From Verrucomicrobiota bacterium (lineage in GTDB: Bacteria > Verrucomicrobiota > Verrucomicrobiia > Verrucomicrobiales > Verrucomicrobiaceae): a DNA stretch of 60,134 nucleotides. The stretch lies in assembly GCA_963204975.1 (NCBI GenBank), contig CAUJJC010000040.1, positions 1-60,134 on the forward strand, read 5' to 3'. The notes beneath the pieces were generated by a model. It made no database searches and had not been told where the DNA came from. It was given only the letters and a program-made list of their open reading frames with translations. The stretch's first letter is position 1. Each line of letters starts with the position of its first letter. Position numbers and translations under genes: made by a program. Positions 1-8,682 of this stretch are shown in pieces.

Positions 1-3000
1 CCATCAAAGACTTGTCCCACGCCGGGCTTCGCCGTGAGGGTGTAGGGGAAGTTCACCTTGTAAGTGGCTGCCGCGATCGGCAGAGGCACGGTGCCCGTGC
101 CGTCGATCACAACCGTGAGTGGACGCAGGACGTGGTAGTAAAAGGTGCGAGTGACGATGAGGCTCTCGTTGTTGCGCGTGTCGATGCTCTTGGCGGTGAT
201 CGTGTTGAGCCCAGGCACAGGAGTGATCGGCGCAGTGAAGGTGGCGGTCGCACCCGTGGCTGAGAGGGTGGTGGTCGCGTCGGCGAAACTCCCACCATTG
301 AGCGCAACCTGCACTTTGAGCACGCCTTTGTTGTCCGAGGCCGAGCCAGTGACATTGACCACCGGACTTTCCGCCACGCCAGCACCCGACGCAGGCGTGC
401 TGATGACGACCGCAGGCTTGGTGGTGTCGATGGTATCCACGATGCGGACCGTCGTTGTCGCAGGGGTGCTCAAAGCGATGCCGCCCTGGGGATCGCTGAG
501 CGTGAGGGTGAAGGCTTCGTTGGCCTCCGCAAGCGCGTCCAAGGTGATGGGCACCGAGACGTTCTTCGAACCCTCGCCATCCGCGAACTCCACCAGGAGA
601 TTGGAGACCGCACCGAAGTCCGCCGCCGACGCGGTGCCGATGGTCGATTTGACACGCACGCTCACTGCGCCCGAAGTGTCGCCTGTGCGAATGATCGGCA
701 CGTTGATCGAACCAGCTTCTTCATTCACCAGCGCCAGGCTGTTCTGAAACGCGACGCCTGGAGTGCCCGTGCCAGTGAGTTGAATGGTGAAGGGGTTGTT
801 GTGGGGATCATTGCTCGTGATCACGAGTGACGCTATGCGTGTGCCAGTGAGTGAGGGTTTGAATGTGATTGTGAGTGTTGTGGTCTTGCCAACGGCGACC
901 GATGTGGCGGCGAGGCTCGTCACGGCATAATCGGAGGCCGCGCTGCCCGCTATACTGACGGCCACATTCGAGAGGGTGGTGAGGCCGTTGTTTCGCAAGG
1001 TGAAAACCAGTGCCTTGCTCGATTGAGCCGGGGCTGATCCGAAATTTATCGTGCTCGTCATGTTGGTTAGTTGGGTGCTGGCAGGTTGTTCGACGATCAG
1101 GCGGGGAACCAATTGAATGCCTGAGGCAATGCGATTGTTGCTAGTGTCCGCCACATAGAGGTTACCGGCAGGTGAGGCAGCGATCCCCGAGGGAAGCGCG
1201 AAGATCGCGGCTGAGCCCGTGCCATCCTGGTGGCTCGCTACGCCTGGACTGCCTCCGATCGTGGTGACTTCGCCAGCAAGTGTCACCTTTCGGATGGTGT
1301 GGTTGTTGCTGTCGGTGACGAAAAGATTGCCGTCGGCATCCAGGGTCAGAGCTGTGGGGCGATTGAAGCGAGCAGAACTGCCGATGCCATCGGTGCTTCC
1401 GGTGGAGCCTGCACTACCAGCGAGCGTAGTGACACTGCCGTCGCTCGCGATCTGCCGGATCGTGTGGTTTCCCGTGTCAGCAACGAAGATCACTCCGGTC
1501 ACTTTGTTCACGACGATGCCACGAGGGCTTCGGAAGGTGGCGGCGGTCCCGATTCCATCCGCTGAACCACTTGTGGATTCTGTTCCTGCAAAGGTGGAAG
1601 CCGTGCCGTCAGATGTGATTTTGCGGATCAAATGATTGCCCTCGTCGGCGACGAACAAGGAATCATCGGCGGCGAGTGCCAAGGCTGACGGATTGGTGAA
1701 TCGTGCGCTGGCACCTGAAGCATTTGTGGTGCCTGAGCTGCCAGCCGTGCCAGCGAAAGTGCTCACGGTGCCCGCCGCATTGATCATGCGGATGGCGTGG
1801 TTGGCGCGGTCCGCGACGAAGATTACGCCCGAGTCGTTGATGGCAAGTCCTGTGGGGCTTCTGAATCGTGCCGTTGCGGCGGCTCCATCAGTGGAGCCCA
1901 GGCTGCCTGCGACACCTGCGATGGTGGTAGCCACGCCCGTCGCTGTGACCTTGCGAATGGTGTGACTGGCGGTGTCAGCGACGAACACATTTCCATTGGC
2001 ATCAATCGCAACACCTTCAGGTGCTGAGAATCGTGCCGCTGTCCCGGTGCCGTTGGTTGTTCCGGCATTGGACTTACTTCCGGCGTAGATGGAGATGGCA
2101 CCTGAGGGAGTAATTTTGTAAACCACAGGCCCGTCGGCCAGTGCATACACAGTGCCGCTCGATGTTGAAGCCACGACACGCGCGCCGATCCCAGCAGCCA
2201 ATGTCGTTACCGACCCGCTGCGGGAAACCTTGCGCACGCGGGAGTTGATCCCGTCGGCGACGTAAGTGTTCCCGGAGGAGTCTTGTGATACATCCCAGAT
2301 GTCATTGAAACGAACGCTGCTGCCAAAGCCATCGACCACACCCTTATTTCCAGGGCTTCCAGCCAGCGTGGACACTGATCCCGTGGAGGTTAGGCCTGGT
2401 GGCCATATTCTCCGCACACAGGCGTTATAGGTGTCGGCAACATAGAGGTAGCCCTCAGCATCAAGCGTGACCCCATGGGGAAACCAAAACCTGGATCCGA
2501 TCGACGGTCCATCCCTCCAGCCTAAAGTGCCCACCGTGCCTGCATACAAACTCACCACGCCAGCTGAGGTGACCTTGCGGATGGCCATGTTGCCTGCGTC
2601 AGCGACAAAAAGCGTGCCGGTGGCATCGACCGTCAGGCCCGCCGGGGAATTGAAACGTGCGACGCTGCCCGTGCCGTCCTGTGATCCTGCCTGCGATTGG
2701 CTCCCTGCGAGTGTGGAAACAACCCCAGACGGTGTGATTTTGCGGATGGTCTGGCTATCGGTAACATAGAGGTTTCCGAGTTTGTCCACGGCAATACGTT
2801 CGGGCGCCAAGAAACGAGTAGCGGCCCCGGTGCCATCACTGAAGCCCGACTGACCTGGGCTTCCTGCAATGGTGGACACGACCCCTGCGGCACTGATCTT
2901 GCGGATGGTGAAGTTCCCTCTATCGACCACATAAACATTCCCAGCTGCATCGACGGCGAGGCCGCTGAGGTTGCCAAAGCGGGCGATGGTTCGTGCTCCA

Positions 3001-3170
3001 TCCGTGTTGCCCTCACCTCCAGGAAGTCCGGCCAGCGTTTTCCATTGGTAGGCGATCTCGGCGGCTGCGCACAGTGTGGTCTGGAGTGTGGCGATGAGAC
3101 AAACGAGAGCGCGGAGCCGAACCGTTAAGGGATTGCGCCGTTGTGGGGACTGATGCGTGGGGAGTTCCAT
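1..3170 (-). CDS. Large secreted NHL-repeat / Calx-beta protein (C-terminus beyond window)
   Basis: The frame starts at ATG 3170 and stays open to base 1, giving about 1056 residues without a stop. A basic N-terminus and hydrophobic stretch (residues 15-35) look like a signal peptide. Residues 45-690 hold about ten repeats of roughly 55 residues with the NHL pattern A-x-F...GLAVD..GN-(V/L)-Y-VAD..N..IRK(I/V)..G.VSTIAG, which should form one or two beta-propellers. Residues 700-800 resemble an Ig-like choice-of-anchor domain, 800-910 a Calx-beta domain (VNEEAGSINVPIIRTGD), and 915-1010 a further Ig-like module. Such proteins are common in the Verrucomicrobiota/Planctomycetes exterior, where they probably mediate adhesion or carbohydrate binding. 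The actual ligand cannot be told. The gene lies 109 bases downstream of the unknown gene ending at 3280 on the same strand. Confidence 0.88.
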   Translation of the reverse strand, partial: MELPTHQSPQRRNPLTVRLRALVCLIATLQTTLCAAAEIAYQWKTLAGLPGGEGNTDGARTIARFGNLSGLAVDAAGNVYVVDRGNFTIRKISAAGVVSTIAGSPGQSGFSDGTGAATRFLAPERIAVDKLGNLYVTDSQTIRKITPSGVVSTLAGSQSQAGSQDGTGSVARFNSPAGLTVDATGTLFVADAGNMAIRKVTSAGVVSLYAGTVGTLGWRDGPSIGSRFWFPHGVTLDAEGYLYVADTYNACVRRIWPPGLTSTGSVSTLAGSPGNKGVVDGFGSSVRFNDIWDVSQDSSGNTYVADGINSRVRKVSRSGSVTTLAAGIGARVVASTSSGTVYALADGPVVYKITPSGAISIYAGSKSNAGTTNGTGTAARFSAPEGVAIDANGNVFVADTASHTIRKVTATGVATTIAGVAGSLGSTDGAAATARFRSPTGLAINDSGVIFVADRANHAIRMINAAGTVSTFAGTAGSSGTTNASGASARFTNPSALALAADDSLFVADEGNHLIRKITSDGTASTFAGTESTSGSADGIGTAATFRSPRGIVVNKVTGVIFVADTGNHTIRQIASDGSVTTLAGSAGSTGSTDGIGSSARFNRPTALTLDADGNLFVTDSNNHTIRKVTLAGEVTTIGGSPGVASHQDGTGSAAIFALPSGIAASPAGNLYVADTSNNRIASGIQLVPRLIVEQPASTQLTNMTSTINFGSAPAQSSKALVFTLRNNGLTTLSNVAVSIAGSAASDYAVTSLAATSVAVGKTTTLTITFKPSLTGTRIASLVITSNDPHNNPFTIQLTGTGTPGVAFQNSLALVNEEAGSINVPIIRTGDTSGAVSVRVKSTIGTASAADFGAVSNLLVEFADGEGSKNVSVPITLDALAEANEAFTLTLSDPQGGIALSTPATTTVRIVDTIDTTKPAVVISTPASGAGVAESPVVNVTGSASDNKGVLKVQVALNGGSFADATTTLSATGATATFTAPITPVPGLNTITAKSIDTRNNESLIVTRTFYYHVLRPLTVVIDGTGTVPLPIAAATYKVNFPYTLTAKPGVGQVFD

Positions 3171-3279
3171 GGTGGGAGAAAAGGGGCTGGCAGATGACTC
3201 TTCGGAAACGCGTGAGCAGGGTTGCAAAGTATTTCATTGGTGGCCGTGCCGATTCGTCTCCAGAGAAACCGTGGTGTAA

Positions 3280-4035
3280 TCACACCACAGCGCGGGCTTT
3301 GACGAGCCAGTCTGTGTTGGTCAACATGCCGGAGAGCCTGCGCTTGTAGAGGTGCTGGGCTCCGAGGACGATGCCTTGCGTCTTGTCCGTGGTCATGAAC
3401 TGATTGGCAATGCCAGGGGATTCCTGCCATTCACCCGTTTTGAGCCCGGCCCCCTGGCAGTAAAGGGTGTGATCGAACTCGGCTTTCTCATGCACCTTGC
3501 CATCGTGAATGTGGAGCGTGGGGAAAAAGAGACGTTCCGGCGTGGCTGACGGGAAGCTGAAGGCCATCGGATGCACCGTGTGGTTGCCTTGGCGGAGCTT
3601 GAACACGGCAAATCCAAAGCCCTTGTAGCCTGGCAGCTTTTCCCAGGTGCCTTCGGGCAGGCGGAAGCGTTCATCCAGCCGACTGAAGTCGGCCGCAGTG
3701 GGCACGTAGCTAGCATCAAACGAACCCACGCGCTGGACTTCGAGCTTGGGGGCTGGAATCGCCCGTGCAGCAGCGAAGGGTCCTGCTGCCTTGCTTCGAT
3801 ACACGGGAAAACCTTTCTCCATGTCGTTGAAGATCGTGGGATATTTGTCGAGGGCGATGAATTGCACCGCCTTTTCACCACTGCCGGGCACCACGGGGAT
3901 CGGCAGCACCATGGCGATGTCTTCTTTAGCCGAGATGGACATGGCGTAGATGATGAACTGTCGTCCGTCGGAGTGCGAGCGGGCGAAGATGCGGGTGTTG
4001 TGGACGGATTCGATTTCGCGGGAGAAGCAGCACAT
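3280..4035 (-). CDS. Conserved-looking protein of unknown function
   Basis: This 251-residue protein has no signal peptide or membrane segment, and I do not recognise its family. The longest frame begins at 4317 but would overlap the divergent gene at 4135. ATG 4035 (MCCFSREIES) leaves a normal 99-base divergent promoter region and is preferred. The sequence is globular, rich in aromatic and basic residues, with a stretch HIHDGKVHEKAEFDHTLYCQ near residue 185. It reads like a small beta-rich cytoplasmic protein; nothing visible points to a catalytic site. Confidence 0.72.
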   Translation of the reverse strand: MCCFSREIESVHNTRIFARSHSDGRQFIIYAMSISAKEDIAMVLPIPVVPGSGEKAVQFIALDKYPTIFNDMEKGFPVYRSKAAGPFAAARAIPAPKLEVQRVGSFDASYVPTAADFSRLDERFRLPEGTWEKLPGYKGFGFAVFKLRQGNHTVHPMAFSFPSATPERLFFPTLHIHDGKVHEKAEFDHTLYCQGAGLKTGEWQESPGIANQFMTTDKTQGIVLGAQHLYKRRLSGMLTNTDWLVKARAVV

Positions 4036-4134
4036 GAGTCGGAGGCTATCATGGTGCTGGCTGGCAGGGCAAGCTCGGAGGTGGTGCAAGCAGAAGGGTT
4101 GCACGATGGCGGTCGATGAAGCATCATCGGAGCG

Positions 4135-5004
4135 ATGCTTGCTGATGTGACCGATGCTTTTCAGCGCCTCCCGACCTCGGCGTGGGTCACGGGAGGCGGT
4201 GCGGCGTTCATGGCCTTCCTGGGCGGACTGGCGTTCGCGAATGGTGTGATGAAGCAGGTCGTCAATATGCTGTGCGTGGCCGCTGGTGTGGGCGTGGCAT
4301 GGTATTGCTTCCGCCATCGTGGGGAAGTGTATGGCGCTTCGGCATCGTCGATGGGCACGGATCGTCTGGTGGGGTTCTCAGCGGTGGCGGGGCTGATCGC
4401 GTATGGGCTGTGCCGCGTGGCGCTGGGTGTGCTGTCCACCTTTGGCATCCTGAAGATTTTTGGCAGCATGTCTGGCTGGAAGGGGATGGCGTTCAGCATC
4501 ATTCCATCGGGCTTTTTGTTGTGGGTTTCGGCGATGGCGCTGCGGCTGGTGGGCAATCTCTACGGCATGGAAGGTGTGGCTTCCGTGGGGCGTGAGGGGG
4601 CGCGGATTCAGAGCACGTTTGGCTCACTGGTGAATGATGCGCGCCGCATGATGGAGAAGAGCAGCATCGGCAGCCTGATCACCAATCTTGATCCCTTTGA
4701 AATGCGGCCGACGGCGAACCTCGCACGATTGTTGATCGTGTGGCCGGACCAGCGGCTGTGGCCTGCGTTGGCTTCGAATCCGAAGACGGGCAAGGTTTAT
4801 GCCCATCCCAAGGTGGCGGAGCTGGGCTTCAATGCGGCGGTGCGTGGTGCGATCGAGAAGAAAGACTTCGCCGGGCTCATTCAGATGAGGGAAGTGGAAA
4901 CTGTCGCGGGCTATCCCGATCTCCATCCATTGCTGAGTGATGTGGCGCTGGAGGATGCGATGGACCAGATCATTTATGGCCGGGCACCGAATCCGAAGAA
5001 GTGA
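4135..5004 (+). CDS. Inner-membrane protein, CvpA-like topology
   Basis: This 289-residue protein has four likely membrane segments in its first half (about residues 18-39, 42-59, 78-103 and 117-143). A soluble C-terminal half of about 145 residues follows, ending in a lysine-rich tail. Four N-terminal helices resemble the CvpA (colicin V production) family in topology, but CvpA proteins are usually about 160-200 residues and I see no diagnostic motif, so the family is a guess. It is the first gene of a plus-strand run, 46 bases ahead of the lipoprotein gene, so co-transcription is likely. Confidence 0.75.
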   Translation: MLADVTDAFQRLPTSAWVTGGGAAFMAFLGGLAFANGVMKQVVNMLCVAAGVGVAWYCFRHRGEVYGASASSMGTDRLVGFSAVAGLIAYGLCRVALGVLSTFGILKIFGSMSGWKGMAFSIIPSGFLLWVSAMALRLVGNLYGMEGVASVGREGARIQSTFGSLVNDARRMMEKSSIGSLITNLDPFEMRPTANLARLLIVWPDQRLWPALASNPKTGKVYAHPKVAELGFNAAVRGAIEKKDFAGLIQMREVETVAGYPDLHPLLSDVALEDAMDQIIYGRAPNPKK

Positions 5005-5050
5005 TCGTGTGGGTTGACGAGATCACTGTGGGCTCCGAGGTTTCCGGCAC

Positions 5051-7222
5051 ATGTCGAATCCCCTCTCGCGATGCTTTGCCTACGGTCTCCTGCTGGTCGT
5101 GCTGACCTCCCTGCCTTCGTGCAAGAAGAAGGAGGTTGAGGCCCTCCAGGAGGCTCCGCCCGACACCTCGGGCATTCCAGCCGAAGCCATCGTGCTGCCA
5201 CCGCGAGAAGCGGCGGGCAAGCTCGGATTCCTCGCCAAGCTACCGCTGGATACGGAAGCGTATGTGGGCACGCTGAACCTGCCTGCTCACCTGGATGCGC
5301 TGAAGGGCTCCACCTGGGCGAAGGAGGTGAATGCTTTTCTGGATGACAAAACGCCTGCGCCTTCTGCCGTGCAGGGTGACGCACCTGACTTGCGAAATGC
5401 CCTCGCCCAGCTCTGGGGGCGAGACTTCTTCCTGTCTGTGGGCAAAGGTGGGGCCAAGGCGCTGAGCACCTGGCAGCAGCTCTCCACGATTCAGAGCGAG
5501 CTTTCCGGCCTAGCCTACGCCCAGGGTTACACCGGAGCAGTGGTGAAAGAAGGCGAGTCTGCGGCGGTGAACGTGGTGCAGCAGTTGCTCGGCAGCCTCG
5601 ACTTGCTTACACGCTGCGGTGATTTGGTGACTCAGGCCGAGCTGCCGCCGCTGATGCTCGGCATTCAAACCGAAAAGCCGGACGAGGTTTTGAAGCAATT
5701 GGTGCCCGATGATTTGCTGAAGCAGCTCAAGACGAAAGCGCGAGTGTCCCAGGTGACGATCGGTGGCAGCGGTCGGTTCACCTTGATCGAAGGAACGCTG
5801 GCCTCCGTGCTCACCGACGTCATGAAGAAGGAAGCTCTCGCGAAGGTGCCTGCGGACCGGAAGGAAGTGCAGGCACTGGTAGCCAAGGCGCTCGATGACT
5901 TGCAGAAGAAGACATTCGCCCTGGCCTACGGAAGCGCCGATGGCTACCTGCTCGTTGCGGTGGGTGCCACGAGGCCGAACTTCGAGTTCGTCGCTGATCC
6001 AGCGAAGTCGCTGCTTTCGCGTGCCGAGCTGTCGTTCATTCAACCGCACGTTGGCAAGAACCTCGTGGCCGTGGGTTTTGCCCAGGCTGATGTGCTGGAG
6101 GCGCTTCGTCAGGAGGAGTCCATCACCGCCGTGGCCCGGGGGGCAGTCGCCGGGCTGAAGGAGCACCCGATGTTCGGCGGCATGGCGAAGCAGATCGAGC
6201 CGAAGATTGCGGAGCTGAGCAAGCTGGAGCGCGACCTCGCGGGCAAGAAGCTCACCACCGCCACGGGCATCGCCTGGTGGGACAAGGGGCTGCACATGGA
6301 GACGAAGGGCGGTCAGAGCACCGAGGGATTGAAGCCCGACATGGCGCTGAAATTCTCATCGCTGCTCGCTGATGAGAGCACGGTCGTGGGTGTGGTTTAT
6401 CAGGGCAATCCCGAGTCCTCGGCAAAGCTGCGCAAGGTAGTGGAAGTCTGGTCGTCGGTGCTGCACGAAGGCGCTCATGAACTTGTGAAAGCGGGCCTCG
6501 GCGGCAAGGATGGTCCCGAGATCGCGAAGTGGGTGGACAGTGACATCGTGCCCAAGGCGGTGGATTTTTATACCGGTTCGAAAACGCTCTTTGAGAAAGG
6601 CACGGGCGACGAGCATGCCTGGATCATCGACCTCGGTGGCAAGGTGCCGCCTCTGCCCATCTTCCCAACCAAGCCCGATGCACCGGCACCCAAGATGTTG
6701 CGGCTAGCCGCGCTCGATGATGTCACGGATCGCAAGGTGATCGCGGCGAACTGGGACAAGATGCAGACCTCGCTCAACAGCGTGGCGGCGGCCTTCCCGC
6801 TGCTCGCCGGAGCCAAGCTGCCCGAGCCTGAGACGCGCAATCAGCCCGGCGGGCTCAGCTCCTACGCCTACACCTTCCTGCCCGGCGTGGATGATCTCGT
6901 GCCTGTGGCATCCGTGAGTGACAAGGTGCTCATGATTGGCACCAGCAGCAGCCAGCACGGCGAGCTTTCCACGCGATTGATCAAGGCCAAGCCGGACACC
7001 ACACCTAGCATCGCGCAGTGGCGGATCAATTTCGCAGCGATCCGCGAGGCCGTGAAGACCTTCTCCACGACGAACGCGACGCCGACCAATGCCGACCAAA
7101 TGAAATCCACCGTCAAGTGGCTGGCCCCGCTGGGCGCGGCGACTGGCAGGGCGTGGATCGAGGCTGGCAATGTGCGCCACTCGATCACCATCGAGGTGAA
7201 GGACGTGCTTCGTTACGATTGA
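5051..7222 (+). CDS. Large lipoprotein of unknown function
   Basis: This 723-residue protein has a type II signal peptide: hydrophobic residues 10-21 and a lipobox LPSC with the lipidated cysteine at 24, followed by KKKE. The body is Ala/Leu/Lys-rich, with no membrane segment and no motif I recognise. Phrases such as GTLNLPAHLDALKGSTWAKE suggest a repetitive alpha/beta fold, loosely like the DUF3352-type lipoproteins of this phylum. It is probably anchored to a membrane facing the periplasm. The FG-GAP gene starts 43 bases downstream. Confidence 0.85.
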   Translation: MSNPLSRCFAYGLLLVVLTSLPSCKKKEVEALQEAPPDTSGIPAEAIVLPPREAAGKLGFLAKLPLDTEAYVGTLNLPAHLDALKGSTWAKEVNAFLDDKTPAPSAVQGDAPDLRNALAQLWGRDFFLSVGKGGAKALSTWQQLSTIQSELSGLAYAQGYTGAVVKEGESAAVNVVQQLLGSLDLLTRCGDLVTQAELPPLMLGIQTEKPDEVLKQLVPDDLLKQLKTKARVSQVTIGGSGRFTLIEGTLASVLTDVMKKEALAKVPADRKEVQALVAKALDDLQKKTFALAYGSADGYLLVAVGATRPNFEFVADPAKSLLSRAELSFIQPHVGKNLVAVGFAQADVLEALRQEESITAVARGAVAGLKEHPMFGGMAKQIEPKIAELSKLERDLAGKKLTTATGIAWWDKGLHMETKGGQSTEGLKPDMALKFSSLLADESTVVGVVYQGNPESSAKLRKVVEVWSSVLHEGAHELVKAGLGGKDGPEIAKWVDSDIVPKAVDFYTGSKTLFEKGTGDEHAWIIDLGGKVPPLPIFPTKPDAPAPKMLRLAALDDVTDRKVIAANWDKMQTSLNSVAAAFPLLAGAKLPEPETRNQPGGLSSYAYTFLPGVDDLVPVASVSDKVLMIGTSSSQHGELSTRLIKAKPDTTPSIAQWRINFAAIREAVKTFSTTNATPTNADQMKSTVKWLAPLGAATGRAWIEAGNVRHSITIEVKDVLRYD

Positions 7223-7265
7223 TGCGGCGCAAGAGCACGAAGCGAGGTCTCGTTAGACCTCCTCC

Positions 7266-8576
7266 ATGCTCACGTTTTCATCGCTCCGTCTGTCCCTTGC
7301 CGCACTGATTTGTGCCAGCTCTGCCGCGTTTGCCGCCGAGCCGACATTCAAGAAGATCACCCTCACTCGCGACTTCTGGTGCGAGGGGGCTCACTTTGCT
7401 GACTTCGATCACGATGGCAGCAATGACATCGTCGCCGGTCCCTTCATCTGGTGGGGTCCCGAATTCAAGGACAAGGCCGCCTACAGCTCGCCCAAGCCTG
7501 ATCGCGCCAAACCAGTCACGGACGCCGATTACATTCCTGTGTATGAAGCATTCGTTGCCAAGAGCGCTGAAGAGCAGAGCAAGACTTATGACCCAGCGAA
7601 GGGCTACTCGGATTACTTCCTGAGCTACACGTATGACTTCAACAGCGATGGCTGGTCAGACATCATCGTCTTCTCCTGGCCCGGAGACATCACCGCCTGG
7701 TATGAGAATCCTCGCGGTCGCACGGGCAAGGCCTGGGTTCGCCATGTGATCTTTGACGTGACCGACAACGAGTCGCCCCAGCTCGGTGACATGAATGGCG
7801 ATGGCAAACCTGAACTCATCGCCCACAGCGGTGGTCGTCTGGGCTATGCCTCGCTTGACTGGTCCGATCCGACCAAGCCCGCGAGCTACCTCGCCATCAG
7901 CAAGCCGGACATAAAAAAGTATTTCCGTTACACCCATGGCTATGGCTTTGGCGACATCAACGGCGATGGCCGCGCTGACATTCTCGACAAGGACGGCTGG
8001 CGTGAGCAACCGAAGGATGTGACCACCGAGTGGGCCTTCCACGCTGCTCCGTTCGCTCCTGATTTTGCCGGAGCTGATGGTGTGAAGAAGCCCGCCCGCG
8101 GCGGCTCTCAGATGCAGGTCTATGACGTCAATGGTGATGGGCTCAATGATGTGATCGCCAGCTGGGATGCGCATGGTTACGGCTTGGCCTGGAACGAGCA
8201 GAAGAAGGACGGCAGCTTTGTTTCTCACCAGCTCATGGGCAGCAAGCCCGAGGAGAGCCCACATGGTGTGAAATTCTCCCAGATGCACGCCACCGACATG
8301 GCGGACATTGACGGTGATGGCGTGAAGGATCTCATCACGGGCAAGCGTCGCTGGGCCCATGGTCCTGCGAAAGACGACGAGCCGATGGCGGCTCCAGTGC
8401 TCTACTGGTTCCAGATCAAGCGCGATGGCAAAGGCGGTGCCGACTTCATCCCGCATCAGATCGACGACGACTCTGGCGTGGGCACGCAGGTGACGGCTGG
8501 CGACGTGAACAAGGACGGCAAGCAGGACATCGTGGTAGGCAACAAGAGCGGTGTCTTCGTCTTCCTCCAGCAGTAG
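7266..8576 (+). CDS. Secreted FG-GAP/VCBS-repeat protein
   Basis: A clear Sec signal peptide (about residues 1-24, ending AAFAAEP) precedes a 436-residue protein with at least seven calcium-loop motifs of the D-x-D-x-D-G type: DFDHDGSND, DFNSDGWSD, DMNGDGKPE, DINGDGRAD, DVNGDGLND, DIDGDGVKD and DVNKDGKQD. This is the FG-GAP/VCBS (integrin-like beta-propeller) family, expected to form one seven-bladed calcium-binding propeller outside the cytoplasm. It is probably a binding or structural protein rather than an enzyme. It lies in the same plus-strand run as the two upstream membrane and lipoprotein genes. Confidence 0.9.
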   Translation: MLTFSSLRLSLAALICASSAAFAAEPTFKKITLTRDFWCEGAHFADFDHDGSNDIVAGPFIWWGPEFKDKAAYSSPKPDRAKPVTDADYIPVYEAFVAKSAEEQSKTYDPAKGYSDYFLSYTYDFNSDGWSDIIVFSWPGDITAWYENPRGRTGKAWVRHVIFDVTDNESPQLGDMNGDGKPELIAHSGGRLGYASLDWSDPTKPASYLAISKPDIKKYFRYTHGYGFGDINGDGRADILDKDGWREQPKDVTTEWAFHAAPFAPDFAGADGVKKPARGGSQMQVYDVNGDGLNDVIASWDAHGYGLAWNEQKKDGSFVSHQLMGSKPEESPHGVKFSQMHATDMADIDGDGVKDLITGKRRWAHGPAKDDEPMAAPVLYWFQIKRDGKGGADFIPHQIDDDSGVGTQVTAGDVNKDGKQDIVVGNKSGVFVFLQQ

Positions 8577-8591
8577 TCCGCTGTGAGGTTT

Positions 8592-8657
8592 CGCTTCTCT
8601 CCTCGCATTTTGGGGAGGGAAGCGCGGGCGGAGGATGGTGATTGCATTGCCCTCCGC
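8592..8657 (+). promoter_or_regulatory. Two tandem hairpins between FG-GAP gene and helicase
   Basis: Arms 8592-8602 (CGCTTCTCTCC) and 8614-8624 (GGAGGGAAGCG) pair except for one G-U. Arms 8628-8634 (GCGGAGG) and 8651-8657 (CCTCCGC) pair perfectly around a 16-base loop. Neither is followed by a T-tract, so they are not a typical intrinsic terminator. They lie 26 bases ahead of the chosen helicase ATG and could be a structured leader. This is inference. Confidence 0.4.
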
Positions 8658-8682
8658 TCTGCGGCATGTAGGCCGATCACGC

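Noticed and set aside
145..2769. Several plus-strand frames opposite the NHL-repeat protein
   Set aside because: They mirror the NHL repeats of the long open minus-strand frame.
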